Source of the DNA: Azospirillum brasilense
GTDB taxonomy: Bacteria > Pseudomonadota > Alphaproteobacteria > Azospirillales > Azospirillaceae
DNA: 64,000 nucleotides
Assembly (NCBI RefSeq): GCF_003349955.1
Contig: NZ_QLKQ01000009.1
Coordinates: forward strand, 1-64,000
Direction: 5' to 3'
The position numbers and the translations under genes are program-made. Positions 27,704-36,563 of the stretch are shown in pieces (within the stretch, counting starts at the first letter, position 1; each line of letters begins with the position of its first letter). The notes beneath the pieces were generated by a model that saw only the letters and a list, made by a program, of their open reading frames with translations, did no database searches and had not been told where the DNA came from.

Positions 27704-28521
27704 GACCCCTCCCCGGACGCCCGGCCCGCTCCGGCGCGCGGGCGCGCCAGGAACAGGTGGTTGCGGTTGATGCGCCGCCGCCGCCGCCGGTGCGCGCTCA
27801 GCACCGCCGTGGAGGCGACGAGCGTGGCGTCCAGCCCGGCCTCGGCCATGCGCTGGGGGGTATCCGTACCATAAATCCGGTAGTGATAGGGATGGCCGAA
27901 GGCGGCCAGCCGCTTGGCGGGGGTGTCCATCGCCGGGTCCTCCCGCGTCGGCCCCTTGGGGTCGTAGGGGAACAGCAGGACGGCGCGGCCCGAAGGTTTC
28001 AGCACGCGGGCGATCTCGCGCAGCGCGGCGCGGTCGTCGGGGACATGCTCCAGCACATGGCTGGACAGAACGAGGTCGAACCGGCCGTCCGGAAAGGGCA
28101 GGTCGGTCAGGTCGGCCTGCACGTCGGCGGCCGGGTTGAAGCGGTCCAGCGTGACGTAGCGCCGGCCGTGCCGTGCCCGCAGCAGCGGCTCCAGGCAGGG
28201 CTCGGGGGCGGTGTGCAGGATGCGCAGCGACCGGCGCAGCACGTCCGTCCGCTCCGCCAGGAGGCTCCACAGGAAACGGTGACGCTCCAGCGACCCGCAG
28301 TCCGGGCAGCGGGCGTTGCGCCGCCCACCCAGCCCGAAGGGCAGGAAGCGCGCCGCCTCCCGCCCGCAGAGCGGGCAGAGCAGCGGCCCGGTGGCGGGGA
28401 TCAGGCCACTGGCCCCCTCGTAGCGCGGGCGCTCGTACAGCGACTCCCGCCGGTAGACGGCGGCCTCGTCGAGATTCTGGTCCGCGATGGCGGGCAGCAG
28501 GCGGGACAATCCATGGAGCAT
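27700..28521 (-). CDS. SAM-dependent methyltransferase with N-terminal zinc-ribbon-like motif
   Basis: A 273-residue protein. The N-terminal part has two Cys pairs (CPLC and CPDC, about 24 residues apart), which look like a zinc ribbon. The class I methyltransferase core follows, with TLDRFNPAADVQADLTD, the motif LVLSSHVLEHVPD and LKPSGRAVL. It starts five bases after cheD, probably by translational coupling, as no strong ribosome-binding site is seen. The substrate is unknown. Confidence 0.85.
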   Translation of the reverse strand: MLHGLSRLLPAIADQNLDEAAVYRRESLYERPRYEGASGLIPATGPLLCPLCGREAARFLPFGLGGRRNARCPDCGSLERHRFLWSLLAERTDVLRRSLRILHTAPEPCLEPLLRARHGRRYVTLDRFNPAADVQADLTDLPFPDGRFDLVLSSHVLEHVPDDRAALREIARVLKPSGRAVLLFPYDPKGPTREDPAMDTPAKRLAAFGHPYHYRIYGTDTPQRMAEAGLDATLVASTAVLSAHRRRRRRINRNHLFLARPRAGAGRASGEGS

Positions 28522-28526
28522 GGGGA

Positions 28527-29159
28527 TCAGAACAGTTCCACGTCGCCATCGATCCCGGTCTTGCGCAGCCGGTCCATGAAGGAGGTCTCGGACCGCGCGA
28601 TGTCGCGCACCGTCTCCTCCGCGATCAGGCGGCGCTGGGTGCGGCCGGAGGTGGGGTAGAAGCGCACCGCGCGGGCCGCCGTGCCGCCGACGTCCCAGCT
28701 CATCGTCGGGATGCCTTCGGCGGCCAGATATTCCATGACGAACTCGACGTTGCGCTGGCCGATGCCGGAGCTGCGCGGCGCGCCGTTCACGCTGGCCCCG
28801 CCGAAGATCTTGGCGCGCAGCCGGTCGCGCCGCCCGGTCGCCGCCAGCAGCCGGTTGATGAGCTGCTCCATGGCGGCGCTGCCGTAGCGGGAGGAGATGG
28901 ACAGCCGGTCGCCGTTGTGGTCGGGCAGCAGGAAATGGTTCATTCCGCCGATCGCCGCGACCGGATCGAACAGGCAGGCGGCGATGCAGGAGCCCAGCGT
29001 GGTGGTGATGACGACGTTCGGGTCGTCGCTGACCACGCAGCCGCCGACCACGATGTTGACCACCTCCGCGCCCAATTGCCGGTCGTGGTAGCGGTTGGCC
29101 GCGATGTCCGGTGTGTCGGAACCCTGCTGGAGTCGGCGTGCGCGCGGGGTGATCGGCAT
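28527..29159 (-). CDS. cheD: Chemoreceptor glutamine deamidase CheD
   Basis: A 210-residue protein. The catalytic Cys58 lies in TTLGSCIAACL and His75 in GGMNHFLLP; IFGGASV and NIGQRN-like motifs also fit CheD. It deamidates receptor glutamines to glutamate. GAGG precedes the ATG. It is not in the che operon at 14.8-24.9 kb but lies only 4 kb away, and could act on that system's receptor or on others in the genome. Confidence 0.92.
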   Translation of the reverse strand: MPITPRARRLQQGSDTPDIAANRYHDRQLGAEVVNIVVGGCVVSDDPNVVITTTLGSCIAACLFDPVAAIGGMNHFLLPDHNGDRLSISSRYGSAAMEQLINRLLAATGRRDRLRAKIFGGASVNGAPRSSGIGQRNVEFVMEYLAAEGIPTMSWDVGGTAARAVRFYPTSGRTQRRLIAEETVRDIARSETSFMDRLRKTGIDGDVELF

Positions 29160-29252
29160 CCAGAACCTCGGTGGGACATTCGGTCGCAGTGTACAACCGA
29201 CCGTCGCCCTTCGCCAAGCGTCACGGTTGCGGGCGTTTGCAACCCAAAACCC

Positions 29253-30719
29253 TCACAAGCCGGCCATCCACAACTCCAGAAGATCGGCCTGGAGCTTGCG
29301 GGAGCGGGCCAGCCAGGCGCGGGCCTCCGGGGGGATCTCGGCGATGCGGCGGTCCATCCTGCGGTCCATGGCGGCGCGCTGCGCCTCGTCGGTGACGAAG
29401 AAGGCGAAGCCGAGCGTGCGCCCGTTCGCCGTCGTCAGCGTTCCGGCCAGCGCCTTGGCGTAGGCCAGCGTGCCCGACTTGGCGCGCACGCCGGGGGGCA
29501 GGACCTTGCCCTCGTCCTCGCCGGGCAGGAGGGCCAGCACCGCCGGGCCGGCGCCCTGGATCAGCGCCATGGTCTGGGCCGGGGTGATCCGCGACGCGGC
29601 GCTGAGCCCCGAATGGTTGAGCAGCCGCAGCCCCGTCCAGTCGGTGCGCGGGGCCGCCATCATGGCCGGCGCGGTCAGCACCGCCGCCGACTCCGGCAGC
29701 GTCCGCACCGCCGGGTCCAGCCGCCGGGCGGCGGCCAGTCCGATGAGTTCCGCCGACAGGTTGTTGGAGTAGCGCAGGACCTGCCGGGCCAGGACCTCCA
29801 GCGGCTCGCTGCGGTGCAGGGCGGCCAGCGTGGCGGTTGGCGGCACGGTGCCGGGGGCCGGGGCGGGCAGGACGATCCCCGCCTCGGCGGCCAGCCGGCG
29901 GAAGACGTGGGCCGCCGCCAGACCGGGGCGGGTGACCGGAAGCCACAGGCTGGCCGCCATGCCCGGCTGCGGGGCGAAACGCCAGCGCTCGCCCACAGGC
30001 TCTCCGACGGCCGGATCTCCGACCGCCGTGGTGAGCGGGGTGAAGGCTGCCCCCGCTCCGGCGCCCAACTGCACCGTCACGCTGTCCAGCGGCACGCGCC
30101 CGGTGTCGGACACCGACCAGGCGCTGACCCGCACCGGCTGGCCGGCGGCGGCGGGGCGCGCCCAGTCGAAGCGGAAGCGGTTGAAGTTGAGCGACAGCGC
30201 CCCGACCCCGGTGTTGTAGCCGGCGGTCCAGGGCTGGCCGGCGTCGATCTCCGGCATCTCGGGCAGGGCGGAGGTGTCGTAGAGGAAGCGCCCGGTCACC
30301 CGCGTGACGCCCATCGCGCCGAGGTCGCGCAGCAGCTCCGCCAGCCCCTCGCTGGACAGGGACGGGTCGCCGCCGCCCTTCAGGATCAGGTCGCCGTCGA
30401 GCACGCCGTTTCCCAGCCGCCCGGTGGCGTGAAGCGTCGTCTCGAACCGGTGGTCCGGCCCCAGCACCGCCAGGGCTGCGGCCATCGCCGGCAGCTTGGC
30501 GACCGAGGCCGGGGCGAAGGGCTTGGCCGGCTGCCGCTCCGCCAGGACGGCGCCGCTGTCGGGATCGAACAGCACGTAGCCGACGTCATCGGTGGAAAAG
30601 CCGTTGCGGGCGATCGCCTCGCGGTCGTCCGGGCCGGTGGCGGCGATGGGCGAGGCGCAGGCCGACACCGCGGAGACGCAGGCCAGCAGGAGCAGGATGG
30701 AGAAGGTCGGAATCCGCAT
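29253..30719 (-). CDS. dacB: D-alanyl-D-alanine carboxypeptidase/endopeptidase (PBP4, DacB type), probable lipoprotein
   Basis: A 488-residue penicillin-binding protein of class C. A signal sequence with lipobox VSAC makes Cys21 the likely lipid anchor. The active-site motif SVAK holds Ser72 and Lys75, SNN (in RYSNNLS) is the second motif, and KSG (in RAKSGTLAY) the third. The long insertion between the first two motifs is typical of PBP4. It trims or cleaves peptidoglycan cross-links in the periplasm. It is transcribed divergently from the FHA gene. Confidence 0.93.
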   Translation of the reverse strand: MRIPTFSILLLLACVSAVSACASPIAATGPDDREAIARNGFSTDDVGYVLFDPDSGAVLAERQPAKPFAPASVAKLPAMAAALAVLGPDHRFETTLHATGRLGNGVLDGDLILKGGGDPSLSSEGLAELLRDLGAMGVTRVTGRFLYDTSALPEMPEIDAGQPWTAGYNTGVGALSLNFNRFRFDWARPAAAGQPVRVSAWSVSDTGRVPLDSVTVQLGAGAGAAFTPLTTAVGDPAVGEPVGERWRFAPQPGMAASLWLPVTRPGLAAAHVFRRLAAEAGIVLPAPAPGTVPPTATLAALHRSEPLEVLARQVLRYSNNLSAELIGLAAARRLDPAVRTLPESAAVLTAPAMMAAPRTDWTGLRLLNHSGLSAASRITPAQTMALIQGAGPAVLALLPGEDEGKVLPPGVRAKSGTLAYAKALAGTLTTANGRTLGFAFFVTDEAQRAAMDRRMDRRIAEIPPEARAWLARSRKLQADLLELWMAGL

Positions 30720-30862
30720 GGCGGGCAGTCTAGCGCAAGGCGGCGGTCCGCACCTGCGTCAATCCGGGGATGGTCCGGAATCTTGCTGCGCCGACAATCC
30801 GCTTCCCGTACGATGACGGTCAGGAAAAGACGCCACGCCTTTGGGAACGAGTTGCAAGACCC

Positions 30863-32737
30863 ATGATGTCACGGCGACGAAGCGTCACGTTCGAAGTGGT
30901 CGTCGAGCAGGGCGGCAAACCCAACATCGACGGCGTCTTCGCCGACGAGGCCGCGGCGCGGGAACGCGCGGCGTATTTGCTTCGACTTGCGAAATTTCCG
31001 GTTGTCCGGATTTCCAAGGTGAATCAGGCGGGCAAGGAAGAGGTCATCTTCCAGAAGTCCAGCTCCGGCGGCGGCAAGCCGACCACCATCTCCCCCATCG
31101 ACGAAACCGACGTCGGCCCCGCCAATCTCTGCACCGACGCGCTCCAGCTCTTCTCCTACGAGAGCCGGATGCTGCTGCTGCGCCTGCTGCGCGGCTATTG
31201 GGACGATCAGGCGGTGATCCCGGCCGAGCAGCTCCACCGCTACTACCCGCTGCGCTATTTCGAGCGGGAGGCCCTGCTGTTCAACCCGGCGGTCAGCCGG
31301 CTCGCCTCCCTTCAGGCGCCCTTGCTGGGGGTGAAGCCGTTCGACCGCCACGACCAGCTCATGCGGATGTTCACCCGGCTGAAGGAGATGGCCCAGGCGT
31401 CGGACACGCTGGCGCCCTTCGACGCGGCGCTGGCCCGCGGCGGGGTGGGCGGCCTGCTGGCGGCGGCGGGAGAGCGCCCGCCGGAGGAGCGCGACCGGCT
31501 GGTCACCCACGCCTTCGCCGCGGTGCTGGAGCCCTGCCGCGACTGGCCCGGCAAGGTCAAGGCGCTGCTGCGCTTCCACCGCGAGGACGGCGAGGAGGAG
31601 GCGAACCGCCGCCTGCTCGACCAGATGCTGGCGGAGACGGTGGACGGGCGGGAGCCGGTGCGCGCGCTGATCGGCTACGCGCCCGACCTGGGGGCGGCGC
31701 TGCACAGCCTGATCGCGGCGGTGCATGGCGACCTCGACGACCGGCTGCCCCACACCGATGAGCTGCTGGCCCTGTCCAACGCGCTGGGCGGCGGCGGGTT
31801 CGATGAGACGCGGCGGGCGCTGCTGCGCCGCATCCAGGGCGGTCTGGCCGGCCTGACCCCGCTGACCCGCACCGGCTCCGCCGCGGAGGGCAAGGCCTTC
31901 GGCATGATCGTCGATCGGCTGACCCACTTCGACGGCTTCCTGGGCGGCGCCGGCATGGCGGAGGCGCTGACCCGGCGCGCCAAGACGGTGTGGAGCCACG
32001 GCGGGCAGGACGCGTCCTTCGACATCGCGGTGCAGCGTCTGGCCACCCGTTTGCCGGCGCCGGCCCAGCGCATCGGCTATCTGCTGGACCTCGCCACCAG
32101 CCCCTTCGGGCGCAACAAGCTCAGCGTCCTGATCCGGCAGGTCGCCACCGAATTCGAGAGCATCACCTCGGCCCGCGAGCTGGTCGCGCCCGGCGTCAGC
32201 ACCGACGATGTGCGCGGCGGGCTGGGCCGCCGTCTGCGCGCCGCCGGCATTCCCCGCGCGCTGGCCGAGGGGCTGATCGCCAGGATCGCCGCGATTCCGG
32301 ACGCCGAACGGTCGCTCGGCATCCCCTTGCTGGCCGCTCCGGCGGCCGATGCCGTGACGCGGGCGACCGAGGAGACGATTCTGATCGACGCCCCGCGAGC
32401 GACGGAGCGGCTGGTCCTGTTCTGGCGCGGCCAGACCCGGGCGATTCCGGAGGACGGAGCCCAGCTCGTCATCGGGCGGTCGTCGCAGTGCCAGTTCGTC
32501 CTCGACATCGCCTCGGCCTCGCGCCGGCACGTCGCGGTGTCGCGCCAGGACGGCGTCTTCGTGGTGGAGGATCTCAGCCGCAACGGCACCCAGATCGCCG
32601 TGCCGGGCGTGGCGGAGCCGCGGCGGCTGAAGGCCGGCGAACCGCTGCCGCTGCCGCCGCGCGGCGAGATCGTCATCGGCTCCACGGAGCTGGGCGAGGA
32701 GCCGGCCCGCATCGCCTGGGAAATCGTCAAGCGCTGA
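30863..32737 (+). CDS. FHA-domain protein with large helical region
   Basis: A 624-residue protein. The first 65 residues form a small alpha/beta segment ([17 protein letters not shown]). A long helical middle (about 90-500) has no motif I know. The C-terminus (about 525-620) is an FHA phosphopeptide-binding domain with [16 protein letters not shown] and DLSRNGTQ. No signal peptide or membrane helix is present. The start is the first of two consecutive ATGs at 30863; the upstream in-frame extension to 30770 lacks a ribosome-binding site. No kinase or phosphatase gene is adjacent, so the partner is unknown. Confidence 0.82.
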   Translation: MMSRRRSVTFEVVVEQGGKPNIDGVFADEAAARERAAYLLRLAKFPVVRISKVNQAGKEEVIFQKSSSGGGKPTTISPIDETDVGPANLCTDALQLFSYESRMLLLRLLRGYWDDQAVIPAEQLHRYYPLRYFEREALLFNPAVSRLASLQAPLLGVKPFDRHDQLMRMFTRLKEMAQASDTLAPFDAALARGGVGGLLAAAGERPPEERDRLVTHAFAAVLEPCRDWPGKVKALLRFHREDGEEEANRRLLDQMLAETVDGREPVRALIGYAPDLGAALHSLIAAVHGDLDDRLPHTDELLALSNALGGGGFDETRRALLRRIQGGLAGLTPLTRTGSAAEGKAFGMIVDRLTHFDGFLGGAGMAEALTRRAKTVWSHGGQDASFDIAVQRLATRLPAPAQRIGYLLDLATSPFGRNKLSVLIRQVATEFESITSARELVAPGVSTDDVRGGLGRRLRAAGIPRALAEGLIARIAAIPDAERSLGIPLLAAPAADAVTRATEETILIDAPRATERLVLFWRGQTRAIPEDGAQLVIGRSSQCQFVLDIASASRRHVAVSRQDGVFVVEDLSRNGTQIAVPGVAEPRRLKAGEPLPLPPRGEIVIGSTELGEEPARIAWEIVKR

Positions 32738-33440
32738 AGGCGTCTTCCAGCGGGTGGAACACGGGGCGCCAGCCGTCGCCGCGCACCGCCAGCGCGCCGA
32801 CCAGCCCCGGCGCTGGGCGCAGGTCGAACAGGGACCAGTCCGTGGCACGCCCGGCCTCCAGCGCGCCGTCCAGGCTGAGCAGGCGGGCGGGGCGGCCCGG
32901 CACCAGCTCCACCGCGAAGCGGTCGAGCGGCGTCGACAGCCCCTGGCCGGTCGCCTTAATGAAGGCCTCCTTGCGGGTCCAGCCGTTCAGGAACGCCTCG
33001 TCGCGCAGCGTGTCGGGCAGGGCGGCGAAGGCGGCGCGCTCCTCCGGCGCGAAGAAGCGCTCGGCGATTCCGGCGGCGTCCGGCAGGCGGCGCAGCCGTT
33101 CGACGTCCACGCCCAGCTCCACCGTCTCATGGGGAGCGATGGCGATCATCACGTGATCCTTGCAGTCGGCGAGATTGAAAGCCGGTCCGCCGGGCAGGGA
33201 GGGCTTGCCCATCGGCCCGTAGGCGAAGGCCAAGGCCGCCGGGTCGCGGCCCGTCACCCGCCCGAGCCGATGGCGCAGCAGCCCGCGCCGCAGGACGCAG
33301 CGGGTGCGCAGCTCCTCCGTCGCGAAACGGGCGGCCCGCGCCGCCTCGTCGGGGGAGAGCAGGGCGCGGAACGCCTCCAGCCGGTGCGCCAGCCCGCGCA
33401 GGTCGGCATAACAGAGTTGAATTTCTTCCGTTTCCCGCAT
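32727..33440 (-). CDS. 4'-phosphopantetheinyl transferase (Sfp type)
   Basis: A 237-residue enzyme that moves phosphopantetheine from CoA to carrier proteins. The signature ELGVDVERL supplies Mg-binding acidic residues and [15 protein letters not shown] completes the Sfp pattern; GKPSLP and [10 protein letters not shown] are also typical. The ATG at 33440 is used. Its last 11 bases overlap the convergent FHA gene. No polyketide or peptide synthase is in the window; the carrier-protein target lies elsewhere. Confidence 0.9.
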   Translation of the reverse strand: MRETEEIQLCYADLRGLAHRLEAFRALLSPDEAARAARFATEELRTRCVLRRGLLRHRLGRVTGRDPAALAFAYGPMGKPSLPGGPAFNLADCKDHVMIAIAPHETVELGVDVERLRRLPDAAGIAERFFAPEERAAFAALPDTLRDEAFLNGWTRKEAFIKATGQGLSTPLDRFAVELVPGRPARLLSLDGALEAGRATDWSLFDLRPAPGLVGALAVRGDGWRPVFHPLEDAFSA

Positions 33441-33536
33441 CGGATGTCCCCATTCCCCGGATTCGGGACTATAACCGCGCTGGCCCCGCGCGGCGATTGC
33501 GCTATCATGCGCCTCCCTTTTGCCGGATCTGGAATC

Positions 33537-34520
33537 ATGGTCGATACCGCTCAGCTTGCTCCGCATCTGTCCAACGTCGTCAAGGACGCCGCCATTCCCG
33601 AGCTGCCCAACCACTACCGGGGCAAGGTGCGCGAGAATTACGACCTTCCCGACGGGCGGCGCGTCATCATCGCCACCGACCGGCTGTCGGCCTTCGACAT
33701 CATCCTGACCGCCATTCCCTTCAAGGGGCAGGTGCTGACCCAGATCGCCCGCTACTGGTTCGAGGCGACCAAGGACCTCTGCCCGAACCACGTCCTGGAA
33801 TACCCGGACCCCAACGTCGTGGTCGCCAAGCGGCTGACCATCATGCCGGTGGAGATCGTGGTCCGCGACTATCTGGCCGGCACCACCGGCACCTCGCTGT
33901 GGACGATGTACAAGAAGGGCCGGCGGGAGATGTACGGCCACGTGTTCCCCGACGGGCTGCGCGAGAACCAGAAGCTGCCGGAAACGATCATCACCCCGAC
34001 CACCAAGGCGTTCGACGCCGGCCATGACGAGGAGCTGACCGCCGCCCAGATCGTCGAGCGCGGGCTGCTGACCCAGGCCCAGTGGGACGAGGTGACGGCG
34101 AAGGCGCTGGCCCTGTTCGCCCGCGGGCGCGAGATCGCGGCGGCGCGCGGCCTGATCCTGGTCGACACCAAGTACGAGTTCGGCTTCGACGAGGCCGGCA
34201 ACATCATCCTCGCCGACGAGATCCACACGCCGGACAGCAGCCGCTACTGGTTCGCCGCCAGCTATCCGGAGCGGTACGAGGCCGGGCAGCGCCCGGAGAG
34301 CTTCGACAAGGACTTCGTGCGGAGCTGGGTGACCCAGCGCTGCGACCCCTACAAGGACGCCATCCCGGAAATCCCGGCGGAGGTCGTGCTCGAGGCCGCC
34401 CGCATCTACATCGAGGCGTTCGAGACCATCACCGGCCAGACCTTCCAGGTTCCCACGGAAGTCACGCCGGCGGTGGAGCGCATCCGGGCCAACCTGGCGC
34501 CCTATTTCGCGAAGCCGTGA
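33537..34520 (+). CDS. purC: Phosphoribosylaminoimidazole-succinocarboxamide synthase (PurC)
   Basis: A 327-residue SAICAR synthetase of the longer form. Purine synthesis step 8: CAIR plus aspartate plus ATP. Characteristic segments are GKVRENYDL near the N-terminus, [30 protein letters not shown] and the late [12 protein letters not shown]. The ATG at 33537 follows GGATCTGGAATC. The next gene starts within its stop codon. Confidence 0.95.
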   Translation: MVDTAQLAPHLSNVVKDAAIPELPNHYRGKVRENYDLPDGRRVIIATDRLSAFDIILTAIPFKGQVLTQIARYWFEATKDLCPNHVLEYPDPNVVVAKRLTIMPVEIVVRDYLAGTTGTSLWTMYKKGRREMYGHVFPDGLRENQKLPETIITPTTKAFDAGHDEELTAAQIVERGLLTQAQWDEVTAKALALFARGREIAAARGLILVDTKYEFGFDEAGNIILADEIHTPDSSRYWFAASYPERYEAGQRPESFDKDFVRSWVTQRCDPYKDAIPEIPAEVVLEAARIYIEAFETITGQTFQVPTEVTPAVERIRANLAPYFAKP

Positions 34521-35464
34521 TGAAGATCGCCATCCTCGACGATTACCAGAACGTCGCGCGCGATCTGGCGGAGTGGCATCGCCTGCCCAACGGCAGCGCG
34601 CTGACGGTCTTCGAGCGGCCGATCCCGGCGGAGGAGGTGGCGGGCACGCTCGCCCCCTACAGCGTCCTGGTGATCATGCGGGAACGCACGCCGTTCCCCG
34701 CGTCGCTGATCGACGCGCTGCCGAACCTGCGGCTTCTCGTCACCACGGGCGGGCGCAACAACGCCATCGACCTGGAGGCCTGCAAGGCCCGCGGCATCAC
34801 CGTCTGCGGGACCGGCATGGTCGGCACCCCGACGGCGGAGCTGACCTGGGGCCTGATCCTGGCGCTGGTCAAGCGCATCCCGCAGGAGGAGCGCGGCCTG
34901 CGCGCCGGGCGCTGGCAGGCCGGCCTGACGCAGGGGCTGGCCGGCAAGCGCCTCGGCCTCGTCGGGCTGGGCAAGCTCGGCACGCAGGTGGCGCGGGTCG
35001 GCCAAGCCTTCGGGATGGAGGTCGCGGCCTGGAGCCCCAACCTGACCGACGAGCGGGCCGCGGCGGCCGGCGTTTCCCGGCTGGACAAGCGCGACCTGTT
35101 CGCCACCTCCGACATCGTCAGCGTCCATCTGGTGCTGGGCGAGCGGACGCGCGGCGTGGTCGGGGCGGACGACATCGACGCGATGAAGCCCTCGGCCTTC
35201 TTCGTGAACACGTCGCGCGCCGGTCTGGTGGACGGGGACGCCCTGCTGGCGGCCCTGCACGAGCATCGCATCGCGGGCGCCGGTCTGGACGTCTTCCCCG
35301 TGGAGCCGCTGCCGGTGGACAGCCCCTGGCTGGAGGCGCCGAACACGGTGCTGACGCCGCATCTGGGCTATGTCACCCGCGAGAACTACGAGGTCTTCTA
35401 CCGCGACGCGCTGGACGACATCCTCGCCTGGCACGCCGGCGAGCCGGTGCGGATGCTCGCCTAA
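34520..35464 (+). CDS. D-isomer-specific 2-hydroxyacid dehydrogenase family protein
   Basis: A 314-residue NAD(P)-dependent dehydrogenase. The Rossmann fingerprint VGLGKLG lies near 147-153. Catalytic residues fit the family: Arg in NTSRAG (about 236), a Glu in GLDVFPVEP, and His in TPHLGY (about 286). It starts one base inside the purC stop (TGATG). The substrate is unknown; its linkage to purC does not suggest one. A GC-rich hairpin follows. Confidence 0.9.
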   Translation: MKIAILDDYQNVARDLAEWHRLPNGSALTVFERPIPAEEVAGTLAPYSVLVIMRERTPFPASLIDALPNLRLLVTTGGRNNAIDLEACKARGITVCGTGMVGTPTAELTWGLILALVKRIPQEERGLRAGRWQAGLTQGLAGKRLGLVGLGKLGTQVARVGQAFGMEVAAWSPNLTDERAAAAGVSRLDKRDLFATSDIVSVHLVLGERTRGVVGADDIDAMKPSAFFVNTSRAGLVDGDALLAALHEHRIAGAGLDVFPVEPLPVDSPWLEAPNTVLTPHLGYVTRENYEVFYRDALDDILAWHAGEPVRMLA

Positions 35465-35479
35465 GGACGGGACGATGCC

Positions 35480-35517
35480 GCCCCGCCCTTTCCCCATGGC
35501 GCGGGGAAGGGCGGGGC
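35480..35517 (+). terminator. GC-rich hairpin after the purC operon
   Basis: GCCCCGCCCTTTCCCC pairs with GGGGAAGGGCGGGGC with one bulged T and a 7-base loop, starting 16 bases past the stop codon. No T run follows, so termination may need other factors. Confidence 0.55.
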
Positions 35518-35944
35518 GTCCCGCATGGGCGCAAGCCCTTGATAATTTTCAGGCTTCCGTGTCTTTCCCGGATCGGCCTCCAAGAGGCGCCGTCACGCCC
35601 CGCCCGTCCGCTTTTTCGCCCCCGCAACACGGATTGTGGGATTACAGCCGCGGCCAAGACGTAGATGGAAGGCAACCCCGCCACTTGCGGGGGCGCGATT
35701 CCATTCCCAAAATGGGTGTGAAGCCTGGGGCAAGGGCGGAGATGAACGAGTTTCGTTGCGAGGCGCGGGCCCTGCCGGGGTCGCGTATCCGTTGGGTGGA
35801 GCGACCTTCGGTCCCGGCGACGATTGGCGCTGTGGACAAGGCGTGCCGAATTTGATTGGAAGTCTGTTGGTTCACGGCCATCCCGGCTCGGACCGCGGAC
35901 GGTCGGGACAGGAGACGGAAGGTTTGCCACCCATGGAGACAGGA
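35518..35944. other. Non-coding stretch before the PtsN-like gene
   Basis: About 430 bases without a convincing gene. An open frame that extends the following gene upstream to 35636 has no ribosome-binding site and an atypical composition. No clear promoter, riboswitch or repeat was seen. Confidence 0.4.
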
Positions 35945-36433
35945 ATGAACATCTCGGACCTCTTGTCCGCACACAACGTCATTCTCGATGCCGGGCCGGC
36001 CAACAAGGAAACCCTGCTCGACCTTCTCGCCACCGAGGCGTCCAGCCGCATCGGAGCCCCCAAGGAGGAGATTCTCAAGGCCCTGCAGGCGCGGGAGCAC
36101 ATCGGCTCCACGGCGCTGGGTAAAGGCGTGGCGCTTCCCCACACGGAATTGCGCGGCACCGAGGATCCGCTGGTGCTGTTCGCCCGGCTCCGTAAACCCA
36201 TCGATTTCGAGGCCCGCGACGACGAGCCGGTGGACCTGTTCTTCCTCGTGCTCTGGCCGACCGCGACCCGCAAGGGCCTGCTCCCCGTCATGGGCGAGAT
36301 CTGCAAGGCCCTGCGCGATCCGCAATCCCTGCGCAAGCTGCGTCAGGCGGAGACGCCCGACACGGTGGTGCAGCTCGTCCGGCAGGCGCTTCCCCCCAAC
36401 GCCGAACGGGAGCCTGACGACGACGATTTCTGA
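35945..36433 (+). CDS. ptsN: PTS EIIA-Ntr-like regulatory protein (PtsN family)
   Basis: A 162-residue EIIA (mannitol/fructose class fold) protein. The phospho-accepting histidine is His66 in GVALPHTEL; the flanking GSTALGKG pattern is conserved. In proteobacteria PtsN takes phosphate from EI-Ntr/NPr and regulates potassium and nitrogen physiology rather than sugar uptake. The start at 35945 has GGAG nine bases upstream; an ATG at 35933 is also plausible. The usual neighbours rpoN and hpf are absent, so this may be a second EIIA copy. Its acidic tail is DDDDF. It precedes the Mrp antiporter genes. Confidence 0.88.
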   Translation: MNISDLLSAHNVILDAGPANKETLLDLLATEASSRIGAPKEEILKALQAREHIGSTALGKGVALPHTELRGTEDPLVLFARLRKPIDFEARDDEPVDLFFLVLWPTATRKGLLPVMGEICKALRDPQSLRKLRQAETPDTVVQLVRQALPPNAEREPDDDDF

Positions 36434-36563
36434 CCTGATGCTTTTTGACCAAGCGATTTCTGGCCGGCGCGGCGAGGGACCCCCATCCTTCCTATATTCG
36501 TAAAGCCGTCCGTTCTCAGCATTTTGGCCCCTCCGATTGCCCGAGATCCACTTGTCACAGACC

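Noticed and set aside
35636..35944. N-terminal extension of the PtsN-like protein
   Set aside because: The frame is open but lacks a ribosome-binding site. EIIA-Ntr proteins are about 150-165 residues, matching the start near 35945.
36447..36495. TTGACC and TATATT as a promoter for mrpA
   Set aside because: The two elements are far more than 17 bases apart and do not form a sigma70 promoter.
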